Assembly (NCBI RefSeq): GCF_009746125.1
Contig: NZ_CP041352.1
Location: 2,154,436-2,218,435, forward strand
Direction: 5' to 3'
Length of the DNA stretch: 64,000 nt
Source: Casimicrobium huifangae
Lineage (GTDB): Bacteria; Pseudomonadota; Gammaproteobacteria; Burkholderiales; Casimicrobiaceae
The stretch's first letter is position 1. Each line of letters starts with the position of its first letter. The position numbers and the translations under genes were made by a program. Shown in pieces: positions 41,282-50,611 of this stretch. The notes under the pieces are model-generated. The model had not been told where the DNA came from. It saw only the letters and a list, made by a program, of their open reading frames with translations, and did no database searches.

Positions 41282-43993
41282 ATGTCTCAACACAAGCTTG
41301 GCAAGTTGTTTGAACCGCAGTCGGTGGCGGTGGTCGGTGCCTCGGAGCGCGAGGGCAGCCTCGGTCGTGCTGTCTGGAAGCGACTGCGTGCGCACCCGTA
41401 CGCAGGTCGTGCCTACGCGGTGAACCCCAAACACAAGGAGGTGTTCGGCGAACCCTGCTACGCGAAGATGACCGATCTGCCCGAGCGCGTTGATCTGGCG
41501 CTCATCGCGGCCCCAGCGTCGTCGTGTGCTGCCATTCTGCGCGAGTGTGGTGCCAGTGGCTGCAACCATGCGCTGATGCTGTCGCATGGCTTTGGCTCCG
41601 GCAGCAGCGATGCTGACCTCGCCGCGACGCAGAAGCTGGCCGACGTTGCGCGTGCAGCGCGCGTGCGTCTGGTCGGGCCCAATGCGCGCGGGCTGCTGCG
41701 GCCGCGCATTGCGCTCGATGCATCGGCGATGACAGACGTCGACACCATGCCGTCAGCTGGATCGCTGGCCGTGTTGTCGCAGTCCGGCGCGTGGCTCTCG
41801 ATCCTTCGTGATTTCGTTGCCGGCTCGTCGATCGGGTTCTCCAGTCTGCTGTCGCTGGGCGCCTCGCTTGACCTTGATTTCGGTGAACTGCTCGACTATT
41901 TCACCTTCGATGCGCAGACCTCTGATGTGCTGCTCTACATTGAGGAGGTGAAGAACGCGCCTGCCTTCATGTCAGGCGTGCGGCAGATTTCGCGGATGAA
42001 ACCGGTGATCGTGCTGAAGGCGGATCGCGCCGATCTGCACCGCGAGCCGGATGGCACCCACGCCAACGTATTGGCGCAGCACGACCGCATCTTCGAGGCC
42101 GCCATTGCCCGCGCCGGCGCGGTGCGGGTGCAGACGGCCATGCAGATGGTGGCCGCAGCCCGCCTGTTGACCGGCACCCATTCGCGAACGCAGCAGCGGG
42201 TGGTGGCCATCACCAACGGACGCGGGCCCGGACTGGTCGCCGCTGACGCGGTCCGCGAGCAAAAACTCACGCTGGCGCCACTGACGGAGATAACCTATCA
42301 GGCGCTACGATCGGCGTTGCCCAAGCATGCCCACGTTGGTAATCCGCTGGACCTCGCAGGTGATGCAACCGCAGAGCGCTATCGGGTGGCGATGAACGCC
42401 GTGCTCGCCGATGAGCACGTCGATGTGGTTCTGGTGCTGTTCTCACCGCAGGCGATCGTCAGCGCGGACGACGTGGCGAACGAGATCATCGCGGCCAGCG
42501 CGCAGTATCGCAAGACCGTTCTCGCGGTGCTGGGCGGTGGCCCCAGCGTGGCCGCCGCGCGCATCAAGCTGGATCAGGCGCGGATCCCGCAGTTCCTCAG
42601 CACCGAAAACGCAGTGGACGCCATCGGCTTTCTGGAGACGTTCGCGCGCAATCAGTCGTTGCTGCGCCAGGTGCCGGAGCAGAGCGTGGATGGTTTCGTG
42701 CCGCGCCTTGACGACGCGCAGAAGCTTTTCGAGCACGTCTGGGCTGAAGGCCGTACGCTGCTATACGCCCACGAGGCGCGGCAGTTGCTGAGCGCATTCG
42801 GCATTGCGATGACCAACACCGGTATCGCGCGAACGCCGACCGAAGCCGTAACACTGGCGGACAGCTTTGGCTATCCGGTGGTGCTCAAGGTGGTTTCTCC
42901 GGACATTGCGCATAAGACCGAGATGGGCGGCGTGCGCCTTGATCTGCGTGACGGTGAAAGCGTTCGTCGTGCGGCGACAGCGATTTTTGAGGAAGTCGGC
43001 CATCGCGCACCCGATGCCCGTGTCATCGGGTTGACAGTGCAGCCTTACGTGCGACAGCGCGGGCAACGTGAGCTCTATCTTGGTATCGCCAACGATCCCA
43101 CTTTTGGCACCGTGCTGGCATTTGGTGCCGGTGGCATCGCGGTGGAGCGGCTGGACGACGTCGCGTTCGAATTGCCACCGGTCAACGATGTGCTGATCAA
43201 CAACATGATCAATCGCACCCGTGTGTCGCGACTGCTCGATGCCTACAGCAATGTGCCCGCCATCAATCGCGAGGCCCTGACCACCATGATGCTGCGCTTC
43301 TCGACGCTGGCCTGTGCCTGCCCGGAGATTGCCGCCTGCGACCTGAACCCGGTGATTGCCTATGAGCACGGCACGGTGGCGGTGGATGCCCGTGTGGTGC
43401 TGAAGGAGCGGAGCAAGGTCACGGCACTGCGGCGGCTTGGACGCTACGGCCATCTCGCTGTTTATCCCTATCCGCGTGAGCTTGAAGAGCGCGTGACGCT
43501 GCGCGACGGTACTGATTTGCTGATCCGCCCGATCCAGCCGGAAGATGCGACACGTGAACGCGAATTCATCTCGCGGCTGTCACCGGAGACCCTTTACTTC
43601 CGCTTCATGATGCCGGTGCGCGAGCTGCCAGCGGCGATGATTGAGCGCTTTACGCAGATCGACTACGGCCGCGAACTGGCGTTGGTAGGCGTGGTTGGCG
43701 AGGGCCTGGAGCAGAAGATCGTCGGTGTCGCGCGTATCACGCCGACCACCATTCCGGAGCGCTGCGAGTTTGCAATCGTCGTAGAAGAAAGCATGCATGG
43801 CAACGGCCTGGCCCGCACGCTAATGCAAAGACTGTTCGACGCGGCCCGTCTGCGTGGCTATCGCGAGATCGAAGGCATCGTGCTGCGCGAGAATCCGCGC
43901 ATGCTCAAGTTCTGCGAATCGCTCGGTTTCGTGATTCAACCGAATCCCGATGATCCGGGCGAGCGGATCGCATTGCGAACTCTGGCTGACTAG
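41282..43993 (+). CDS. PatZ-like fusion: NDP-forming acyl-CoA synthetase plus GNAT acetyltransferase
   Basis: A 903-residue protein. In order: CoA-binding domain (SVAVVGASEREGSLGRAVWKRL, residues 14-140), succinyl-CoA-ligase-like flavodoxin domain, ATP-grasp domain (YPVVLKVVSPDIAHKTEMGGVRLDL, about 535-720) and a GNAT domain (about 735-900, GIARTLMQRLFDAARLRGY-like block NGLARTLMQRLFDAARL). This is the layout of PatZ/Pat lysine acetyltransferases that acetylate Acs and other enzymes. A segment reading THANVLAQHDRIFEAAIARAGAVRV keeps a His at the place of the phospho-His in active ADP-forming synthetases, which is often lost in PatZ. Confidence 0.88.
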   Translation: MSQHKLGKLFEPQSVAVVGASEREGSLGRAVWKRLRAHPYAGRAYAVNPKHKEVFGEPCYAKMTDLPERVDLALIAAPASSCAAILRECGASGCNHALMLSHGFGSGSSDADLAATQKLADVARAARVRLVGPNARGLLRPRIALDASAMTDVDTMPSAGSLAVLSQSGAWLSILRDFVAGSSIGFSSLLSLGASLDLDFGELLDYFTFDAQTSDVLLYIEEVKNAPAFMSGVRQISRMKPVIVLKADRADLHREPDGTHANVLAQHDRIFEAAIARAGAVRVQTAMQMVAAARLLTGTHSRTQQRVVAITNGRGPGLVAADAVREQKLTLAPLTEITYQALRSALPKHAHVGNPLDLAGDATAERYRVAMNAVLADEHVDVVLVLFSPQAIVSADDVANEIIAASAQYRKTVLAVLGGGPSVAAARIKLDQARIPQFLSTENAVDAIGFLETFARNQSLLRQVPEQSVDGFVPRLDDAQKLFEHVWAEGRTLLYAHEARQLLSAFGIAMTNTGIARTPTEAVTLADSFGYPVVLKVVSPDIAHKTEMGGVRLDLRDGESVRRAATAIFEEVGHRAPDARVIGLTVQPYVRQRGQRELYLGIANDPTFGTVLAFGAGGIAVERLDDVAFELPPVNDVLINNMINRTRVSRLLDAYSNVPAINREALTTMMLRFSTLACACPEIAACDLNPVIAYEHGTVAVDARVVLKERSKVTALRRLGRYGHLAVYPYPRELEERVTLRDGTDLLIRPIQPEDATREREFISRLSPETLYFRFMMPVRELPAAMIERFTQIDYGRELALVGVVGEGLEQKIVGVARITPTTIPERCEFAIVVEESMHGNGLARTLMQRLFDAARLRGYREIEGIVLRENPRMLKFCESLGFVIQPNPDDPGERIALRTLAD

Positions 43994-44010
43994 GGGCGTC
44001 TCAACGCGTC

Positions 44011-46152
44011 TCAGACCGACCGCGCCGCCGCTCTCCGCAGCTGCCACGCATATGGAATGGCGGTGATGACTTTCGGTCTGGAAGTGTCGGGGCCGATCTT
44101 CTCCGCAAACCTTGCTGCGTTGTAACCGGTCGCAAAAGCGGCAAATGTGTCAGCGTGCTCCGGCCAGCGCTGGGCTGCCATTGTCATGGTAGTGCTTACC
44201 GTGTGTCGACTTTCAACCGGTAGCCCTGCAGCAATGAGTCGCTTGCGCAACTGGCGCCATGCGCGCAACCACGGGTCTAGCTGACGTTCCTGTCGCGCCA
44301 GCCAGAACCACCAGGCGGCGCCCATCAGCGCGCCGCTCGCCGTGATTGCAAGCAGCATCCAGCCGAGCGCAGTGAAGGGGCTCATTCCGCCGAGCCCCAA
44401 GTCTTTCAGCAGCTCGCGCTGGCGATCGCGGTCAAAACCGATGACCCACTTGGTGTAGGCGAAATTAGCCTCCTCCCACAACACGTTGAAACCCGTGAAC
44501 GACAGCCAACTGCTGGCGGACACCAGCAGGCGCTCGGTTTCGGGCAGGGCCTCCTGCAGTCCGCGCTCGACGCGATCAGGAGCCACCGCTGCCGTGGGAT
44601 CAATGCGCGTCCAGTAGCCGTCAAGCCATGCCTCGACCCAGGCATGCGCGTCGCTTTGGCGTACGATCAGGTGACCGGACGGGTGGTACTCACCGCCTTG
44701 GTACCCGGTGACAACGCGTGCCGGGATTCCGCTCGCACGTAACAGAAACACCGTTGCACCCGCATAGTGCTCGCAAAATCCGCGGCGGCCATCGAACAGG
44801 AACTCGTCAATCGCTGTGGTGCCGCGAGCGTCGCCGTAGAGCGGCGGGTTCAGGGTGTAGAAGAACTTTTCGCTATTGAAGTAACCAAGCAGCGCACGCA
44901 CACGGTCGGCGGGCTCCGGGTGCGCGCCGGCCAGCTCCGATGCGAGGGCACGTGCGCGAGTGTTCCATGTGCGCGGACCCGTTCTCAGTTCGCTGGTACC
45001 GGGTTCCGGCTCAGGGGCGGCGTAACTGCCTCGTGCGAACGATTGCGCGCGGTACTGCACGGCACCACCGGGCGCGCGCCGCACACCAATCTGTTGCGCG
45101 TCGGACAGGAACGCGGTGGTCTCCACCGCCGGACCGACCGGGTAGGCAATCGGCATTTCGAGAATCGGAAGCCAGCGTGTGTCCTGCCGTTCCGCGGTCA
45201 CGGTGTATTCAATGGCTTCGCGTGCGTGTTCGGCGGGCGTGAACGGGATGAAGTTGCCGCGCATGCGTGACATCGTTTCTGCGCCACCGCTCCAGGTTTT
45301 GCCGTCGAACTCGCGCAACACGGGGCCGCGCCAGTAGAGCGCCTGCTGAGGCGGTCGGCGCTTGTCGAATTCAACGCGGAATGCAGTCTCTTTTGACAGG
45401 ATGAGTTGCGCAATTTGGCCCGGCGACATCTCTTCGGAAAGCCCGGTTCTTGCCGTCGGTGCCTCAAGCCTGCCCCAGAGTGGCGCAGTGGCTCGCGGGA
45501 AAAGGATAAAGAGCATCGCCGCCAGCGGAATGCCGAGCGCCAGGTGCGCAGTTGCGCCGACCGCGTGACGCCAGATGGTGTTTTCAACGCTGGTTGATTG
45601 ACTGCTAGTAGTGGCAGGTGCATCGAACAGGCGCAGCGCTGTCACGTAGACCACGATCACCGCCGGTACGCTCAGCGCGGCCAGCAGGCCGAGGTTCTCG
45701 AAAAAGCTGGTGACGTAGAGCATCAGTCCGAGCCCCCACACCACCATGAAGTCGCGGGTGGACTTCGCCTCCAGCAGTTTGAGCGGGCCGAAGATGAATA
45801 GCAGCGCGATGCCGGAATCACGGGCAAAGAGCTTGCCGTATTGCATGAAGACCAGCACGCCCGCACCAATGGTAGCCAGCATCAGCAGCGTTCGCCAGAC
45901 AAAGCTTCGCGGCGGCTGACGAACGATGAGTGCCAGCAGCAAAGCCAGCGCGCCGGCGATCAGGATGGGCGTATTGACCGAGGTGACGTTGGCCGCCTGT
46001 GATGACGCCACGGCGAGCGCCAGGAAGCGGCGTGCCCGAAGGTCCGGGTCCGCAATCGCGTTGACTGGCTGGTTAACGCGCTTCTTCCGGCCGAAAGCAA
46101 ACCAGCGGCGCCACGTAGCAACGCCCGCTGGCGCTGTGGGGGTGGCACTCAA
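44011..46152 (-). CDS. tgpA: TgpA-like membrane transglutaminase
   Basis: A 713-residue inner-membrane protein. About five to six N-terminal transmembrane helices (40-215) precede a periplasmic transglutaminase core with the triad visible: Cys in RRGFCEHYAGATVFLLRASGIPARVVTGY, His in SDAHAWVEAWLDG and Asp in RIDPTAA. One further helix follows (WMLLAITASGALMGAAWWFWLA), then a DUF4129-like cytoplasmic tail. The TTG start overlaps the DUF58 stop (TTGA). It is part of the MoxR-DUF58-TgpA unit common in proteobacteria. Confidence 0.92.
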   Translation of the reverse strand: MSATPTAPAGVATWRRWFAFGRKKRVNQPVNAIADPDLRARRFLALAVASSQAANVTSVNTPILIAGALALLLALIVRQPPRSFVWRTLLMLATIGAGVLVFMQYGKLFARDSGIALLFIFGPLKLLEAKSTRDFMVVWGLGLMLYVTSFFENLGLLAALSVPAVIVVYVTALRLFDAPATTSSQSTSVENTIWRHAVGATAHLALGIPLAAMLFILFPRATAPLWGRLEAPTARTGLSEEMSPGQIAQLILSKETAFRVEFDKRRPPQQALYWRGPVLREFDGKTWSGGAETMSRMRGNFIPFTPAEHAREAIEYTVTAERQDTRWLPILEMPIAYPVGPAVETTAFLSDAQQIGVRRAPGGAVQYRAQSFARGSYAAPEPEPGTSELRTGPRTWNTRARALASELAGAHPEPADRVRALLGYFNSEKFFYTLNPPLYGDARGTTAIDEFLFDGRRGFCEHYAGATVFLLRASGIPARVVTGYQGGEYHPSGHLIVRQSDAHAWVEAWLDGYWTRIDPTAAVAPDRVERGLQEALPETERLLVSASSWLSFTGFNVLWEEANFAYTKWVIGFDRDRQRELLKDLGLGGMSPFTALGWMLLAITASGALMGAAWWFWLARQERQLDPWLRAWRQLRKRLIAAGLPVESRHTVSTTMTMAAQRWPEHADTFAAFATGYNAARFAEKIGPDTSRPKVITAIPYAWQLRRAAARSV

Positions 46153-47225
46153 CGCAGGCCTCCGATCTCTTCGTGACGCTTCGGATAGATGGCCAACAGC
46201 AGCATCGCGTCGGCGAGTTGCTGCGCGCCGTCGGCCATTTCCAGGCGGCCATTCGGCAGGCTGAGTGTGTAGGCACAGCCTTCGTTATCGGCGCGTATCA
46301 CCCACGACGCCATGCGCGAGAGGCGCGCCTCGGTGTCAGCGAGTTGTGTTGCCTGCCAGTTGAGATCAATCTCCTGCCGGGCGCCGCTGTCGCCGGTGCG
46401 GGTGTACCAGCGCCCTGACTTGGCAACCTGCTTCCAGGCCACCCGCTTCAATGAATCGCCAGCAACATATTCGCGCAGGCTGTCGGGGTCGTGTGCCACG
46501 TGCATCGCGGTGCGGGCGCTGTGCCCATCGTCGTCGCCAGCGCTCAGCGGCAGTGGTGGTGCCGGGGATTCGGGGGTTGGTTCGATGATGCCGATCCAGT
46601 CGAAGTGAACATAACTCCATGCCCGCACCAGTCCATAGGGGGCACGAGATTCGACCGTGATGCGACCGAGCGGGACGATGCCGCGAGCATCACTCTGTTC
46701 TGGTATGGGCGTGGCGATCGCGGTCGGTGTGACCGCATCGGCCGCGGCCGTCAGTGGGCCGGTGACGACACGTGCCCCACGTAGCACAGCTGTCAGCCGA
46801 ATACCGCTGCGCTCGCGGTCAGGCGACGTCACTGTGACAGGAAAGCTCAACGTTTCGCCCGGCCGGGTGTGCGGCGAGCGTCCTGAACGCACCAGCAGGC
46901 CGCTCAGGTTGCGATAACTGGCCAGCAGCGCGGCCTGCATCAGTCCGGCCAGCAGAAAGGCGACCACATAGGCCAGCGAGAGTTGGTAATTGACACCCAC
47001 CAGCAGCAGCAGAATTGCCGTGATGATGAGGAACAGGCCGCGCCCGGTGGGCAGCAGATAGATGCGCTGCTGTATCAACTCGACACAGTCGCTTGCCGTG
47101 GGCGTGCGGCCGGTACCGGTTGTCCACTTTCCTACCCACCGGCGTCGTGTCTCCTGCCACCATGAGCGATCTGCGGGACGTGGCGATGCCGAAGGTGAAG
47201 GAGCAGCGGTTGCGCGACTCGTCAT
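46149..47225 (-). CDS. DUF58 protein of the MoxR-associated unit
   Basis: A 358-residue protein with two adjacent transmembrane helices (GLFLIITAILLLLVGVNYQLSLAYVVAFLLAGLMQAALLAS, about 59-100) and a von Willebrand-like DUF58 region. The family block DSLREYVAGDSLKRVAWKQVAKSGRWYTR is clear (R-x-Y-x2-G-D-x2-x-x-I/V-x-W). Partners are the MoxR ATPase upstream (29-nt gap) and TgpA downstream (overlap). Confidence 0.9.
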   Translation of the reverse strand: MTSRATAAPSPSASPRPADRSWWQETRRRWVGKWTTGTGRTPTASDCVELIQQRIYLLPTGRGLFLIITAILLLLVGVNYQLSLAYVVAFLLAGLMQAALLASYRNLSGLLVRSGRSPHTRPGETLSFPVTVTSPDRERSGIRLTAVLRGARVVTGPLTAAADAVTPTAIATPIPEQSDARGIVPLGRITVESRAPYGLVRAWSYVHFDWIGIIEPTPESPAPPLPLSAGDDDGHSARTAMHVAHDPDSLREYVAGDSLKRVAWKQVAKSGRWYTRTGDSGARQEIDLNWQATQLADTEARLSRMASWVIRADNEGCAYTLSLPNGRLEMADGAQQLADAMLLLAIYPKRHEEIGGLR

Positions 47226-47254
47226 GACAGGCTGCTGCTTCTGTTCGCGTGCGG

Positions 47255-48190
47255 CTAGGGCGCCGCGACGCCCGCGAGCACCGTGCTGGCCAGTTGGGCA
47301 CCCTTGCCCAGGCTGTCGTGGCTGGCTCCCAGCCGGTGACCGACGACCGCTGCCCAGACCGCCTGCACGTCGTCCGGCAGCACGTGGTCGCGGCCCGTCT
47401 GTAGTGCCTCGGCACGGGCAGCGCGCAGCAGCGCGAGACCAGCGCGTGGCGATAGCGGGCGGGTGGCGCCGGTGCGGCTGGCGGCGAGCAGTTGCTGGAT
47501 ATAGCGCAGGATCGGATCGGCAACATGAACTTGCTCGATCAATGCTTGCAGCCGCAGCAGGGCGTCGGCCGTGATCACTGCACCCAGCCGCGTCGCGTCG
47601 CCTCGACGGTCGCCGCCGCGCAACAGGGCGATTTCCGCGTCGGCGTCCGGAAAGCCCAACGTCAGGCGCATCATGAAGCGGTCAAGCTGTGATTCTGGTA
47701 GCGGCGAGACGCCGACCTGGTCAAGCGGGTTCTGCGTCGCAATGACAAAAAAGGGTTGCGGCAGTGCCCGCGTTTCACCGTCGACGGTGACTTGCCGCTC
47801 CTCCATCGCCTCCAGCAACGCACTTTGTGTTTTTGAGGGAGCGCGGTTGAGTTCGTCCGCCAGCAGCAACTGCGCGAAGATCGGACCGGCCGTGAACCGC
47901 ATCTGCTGTGCGCTGCTATCCCAGATAGACAACCCGAGCAAATCAGACGGCAGCAAGTCATTGGTGCAGGCGACCTTGGTGTACTGCAGGCCGAAGGTCT
48001 TGGCCAACGCTAGCGCCAGTGTGGACTTGCCTAGTCCGGGCGCGTCCTCAATCAGCAGATGCCCCTGCGCGAGCAGACAGGTTACGGCGAGGCGGGTGAC
48101 GCTGGACTTGCCCAGTACAATCGAATCGAGTTGTTGATGTATCTCGCCAAGCAGCTTGCTGGCGGTCACAATGTGCGGCGATGGGGACAC
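47255..48190 (-). CDS. MoxR-family AAA+ ATPase
   Basis: A 311-residue ATPase. I use the GTG at 48188-48190 (VSPSPHIVTASKLL) because AGGA lies 8-9 nt upstream and MoxR proteins start near here; further in-frame upstream sequence is low-complexity and overlaps the divergent promoter region. Walker A is EDAPGLGKSTLALALA, Walker B is LLADELNRAPSKTQSALLEAMEERQV and sensor 1 is ATQNPLDQVG. MoxR ATPases act as chaperones for VWA/DUF58 partners, encoded next here. Confidence 0.92.
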   Translation of the reverse strand: MSPSPHIVTASKLLGEIHQQLDSIVLGKSSVTRLAVTCLLAQGHLLIEDAPGLGKSTLALALAKTFGLQYTKVACTNDLLPSDLLGLSIWDSSAQQMRFTAGPIFAQLLLADELNRAPSKTQSALLEAMEERQVTVDGETRALPQPFFVIATQNPLDQVGVSPLPESQLDRFMMRLTLGFPDADAEIALLRGGDRRGDATRLGAVITADALLRLQALIEQVHVADPILRYIQQLLAASRTGATRPLSPRAGLALLRAARAEALQTGRDHVLPDDVQAVWAAVVGHRLGASHDSLGKGAQLASTVLAGVAAP

Positions 48191-48323
48191 GTAAATATTT
48201 CCTGGTCCGTAGTACGGAGAAGCGGATTGTCCGGTTTCAGCGTCTGCTGGCGAGCGACGATTTGAGACGTCTGCCGGAGTACTCGATGAACTATCGTGAG
48301 CATAGCGGTTCGGGCGGGTCACC

Positions 48324-49031
48324 TTGACGGCGGACAACGACAGTATTGACTGCGACCAGCGCCGGGAGTTTCTCGCCGCATGCTCATCTGCGGCGCTGTG
48401 CGGTTTCGCCACGGCTCTGGCCGGTGGCGAGGCGCTTGCCAATGCGCCTTCCTCTCCCGGCGGCCACACACGTCGGCTCTATCCTGCAGCATTGCTGGTG
48501 GACGAACGTGGCGCCCCGTTCAACGGCCGTTCGCTGCAGCCGCGCACCAACTATCTGTTTCACTTTCCCTTTGTGGCAACGCCATGCCTTCTGATTGACT
48601 TGGCTCGCGACGTGGGTGGGGTGGGGCGTAGCCGTTCCATCGTGGCGTTTTCTGCGATCTGTTCGCACCAGTTGGCCTATCCGGCGAAAGAGGTGAGCTT
48701 TATCCGCTTTCAGGCGACGGCGTCAACGCATAGTGAAGCCGAGCGCATCCATTGCTGCGCTGATCACTCGGTGTATGACCCGGCGCAGGGCGCGCGCGTT
48801 GTTGCCGGGCCGGCACCCGCTCCGCTGGCGCAGATTGAGTTGAGTTACGACGCGAAAACAGGCAACCTGACCGCAATTGGCTTGCGCGGTACTGACCAGT
48901 TCGATGCTTTCTTCCGCAAGTACGACTTCAAGCTGGGCATGGAGTTTGGTGGTCGCGCGCGCGATCTGGTGGGGCGGACCAGCCAATTGCAGGAGCTGAC
49001 GCGCTTTTGCCGCAACGTGGCGCAATGCTGA
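48324..49031 (+). CDS. Tat-type Rieske 2Fe-2S protein, unknown partner
   Basis: A 235-residue protein with a probable TTG start. The N-terminus has a twin-arginine signal (RREFLAACSSAALCGFATAL), ending near GGEALA. The Rieske cluster ligands are present as AICSHQLAYP (C-x-H) and HCCADHSVYDP (C-x2-H). This places a high-potential 2Fe-2S protein in the periplasm or attached to the membrane. It overlaps the ABC ATPase start by 7 nt, an unusual association. It diverges from moxR. No cytochrome b or oxidase partner is adjacent. Confidence 0.78.
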   Translation: MTADNDSIDCDQRREFLAACSSAALCGFATALAGGEALANAPSSPGGHTRRLYPAALLVDERGAPFNGRSLQPRTNYLFHFPFVATPCLLIDLARDVGGVGRSRSIVAFSAICSHQLAYPAKEVSFIRFQATASTHSEAERIHCCADHSVYDPAQGARVVAGPAPAPLAQIELSYDAKTGNLTAIGLRGTDQFDAFFRKYDFKLGMEFGGRARDLVGRTSQLQELTRFCRNVAQC

Positions 49032-49771
49032 CGGCGGCAGCGGACCAGGCGGTCGTCGTTCGCGATCTGCGCAAATCCTATGGCGCGAGCGAGGCCGTGC
49101 GAGGAATCTCGTTTTCCGTTGGTCGCGGGCAGACGGTCGCGTTACTGGGCGGCAACGGCGCCGGCAAGACAACGACGCTCTCCATGCTGCTGGGCGTGCT
49201 GACGCCGTCGTCGGGATCAATCGAGCTGCTGGGGTTGCCGCTCGCGCAGCACCGCTATGACATCCTGCCGCGCATCAACTTCACATCCCCTTATGTCGAT
49301 CTGCCCAAGCGGCTGTCGGTGGTCGAGAATCTGCGCGTTTTCGCTGGACTCTATGGCGTTGACGATGCCCGCCGGCGCATTGCAGAGCTGATCGCCGAGC
49401 TTGACCTCACTGAAGTGGCAGACCGACCGTACGCCAATCTTTCGGCTGGCCAGCGTACACGGGTCAGCTTGGCCAAATCACTGCTGAATTCGCCGGAGCT
49501 TTTGCTGCTGGATGAGCCCACCGCATCGCTCGATCCGGACGTCGGTGACCGCATGCGTTCGCTGCTGGAGCGCTTTCGTGCCCAGTCGGGTTGCGCGATG
49601 CTGCTTGCCTCGCACAACATGGCCGAGGTGGAGCGGCTGTGCGATGAGGTGATCATGCTGCGCCGGGGTGAAATCGTTGACCACGGGTCGCCCGCCGTGC
49701 TGCTGGCGAAGTATGGGCGCAGCTCGCTGGACGACGTGTTCCTCGATATCTCGAGGGCGGAGCCAGCATGA
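49025..49771 (+). CDS. ABC-2 type transporter ATPase
   Basis: A 248-residue ATPase starting at MLTAAADQ. Walker A GGNGAGKTTTLSMLLGVL, signature LSAGQRTRVSLAKSLL and Walker B LLLLDEPTASLDPDVG are intact, with the H-loop in LLASHNMAEVERLCDE. Such ATPases of the NodI/DrrA/CcmA type power export. The stop overlaps the permease ATG by 4 nt. Confidence 0.93.
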   Translation: MLTAAADQAVVVRDLRKSYGASEAVRGISFSVGRGQTVALLGGNGAGKTTTLSMLLGVLTPSSGSIELLGLPLAQHRYDILPRINFTSPYVDLPKRLSVVENLRVFAGLYGVDDARRRIAELIAELDLTEVADRPYANLSAGQRTRVSLAKSLLNSPELLLLDEPTASLDPDVGDRMRSLLERFRAQSGCAMLLASHNMAEVERLCDEVIMLRRGEIVDHGSPAVLLAKYGRSSLDDVFLDISRAEPA

Positions 49772-50595
49772 GTGCGGCAGGATCGGCACGCGGCAGTGGG
49801 CTGCGGCGTATCGGCGCCATGATGGCGCGGCATTTCTACCTGATCCGACGGTCATGGCCGCGCCTGCTTTCATTTGCCTACTACCCGGTCATGCAGTTGC
49901 TGGTGTGGGCGTTCGTGACCAAGTATCTGGCCGCGCAAAGCGGCAGCCAGAGCGTACTGCAGGCAGCGCCGGGCATTCTGCTGACCGGCGTACTGCTGTG
50001 GGATGTGCTGGTGCGCGGCGAGCTGGGGTTGTTTCTTTCGTTTCTGGAAGAGATGTATTCGCGCAATCTTGGCAATCTGTTTGTCAGCCCGCTGCGCCTG
50101 CACGAGTTTGTCATCGCCCAGATGCTGCTGTCCATACTGCGGGTCGTGATCGGCTCTGGCATGGCTTTGCTCGTCGCAGTCGTCTTTTTCGATCTGCGCG
50201 TCGTTGGGCAGGTTGCCGTGCTGGCGGGTTGTCTGGGGTGCCTGCTGGTGTTCGGCTGGGCGATTGGTCTGATTGCCAACGGTCTGGTGTTGCGTTTTGG
50301 TCTGGGCGCGGAGGAAATCGGCTGGGCTGTAGTGTTCCTGATCGGGCCGTTGTCGGGGGCTTACTACCCGGTTGCAGTGCTGCCCCAATGGTTGCAGTGG
50401 GTGGCGTTGGCGATGCCTACAGCCTGGACGTTCGAAGCGATGCGTGCGGCCCTCATTGATGGGCAGGCTCGCTGGGACTTGCTCGCGTGGTCGCTGGCCA
50501 TTGCCGTTGCCTATCTTGGCTTTGGCGCAATCGTGTTCCGGCAACTGGTCGAGGCAGGACGCCGTCGTGGCCTGTTGCTGCAGATGGGCGAGTGA
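49768..50595 (+). CDS. ABC-2 type transporter permease
   Basis: A 275-residue membrane protein with about six helices and the ABC-2 membrane fold, including the ELGLFLSFLEEMYSRNLGNLFVSPLRLHEFVIAQML coupling region and LSGAYYPVAVLPQWLQWVALAMPTAWTFEAMR, typical of NodJ-like permeases. It follows its ATPase with a 4-nt overlap. Cargo unknown; the coupled Rieske gene suggests a metal- or redox-linked role but this is inference. Confidence 0.9.
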   Translation: MSAAGSARGSGLRRIGAMMARHFYLIRRSWPRLLSFAYYPVMQLLVWAFVTKYLAAQSGSQSVLQAAPGILLTGVLLWDVLVRGELGLFLSFLEEMYSRNLGNLFVSPLRLHEFVIAQMLLSILRVVIGSGMALLVAVVFFDLRVVGQVAVLAGCLGCLLVFGWAIGLIANGLVLRFGLGAEEIGWAVVFLIGPLSGAYYPVAVLPQWLQWVALAMPTAWTFEAMRAALIDGQARWDLLAWSLAIAVAYLGFGAIVFRQLVEAGRRRGLLLQMGE

Positions 50596-50611
50596 TGATT
50601 CGGCCGAGCGC

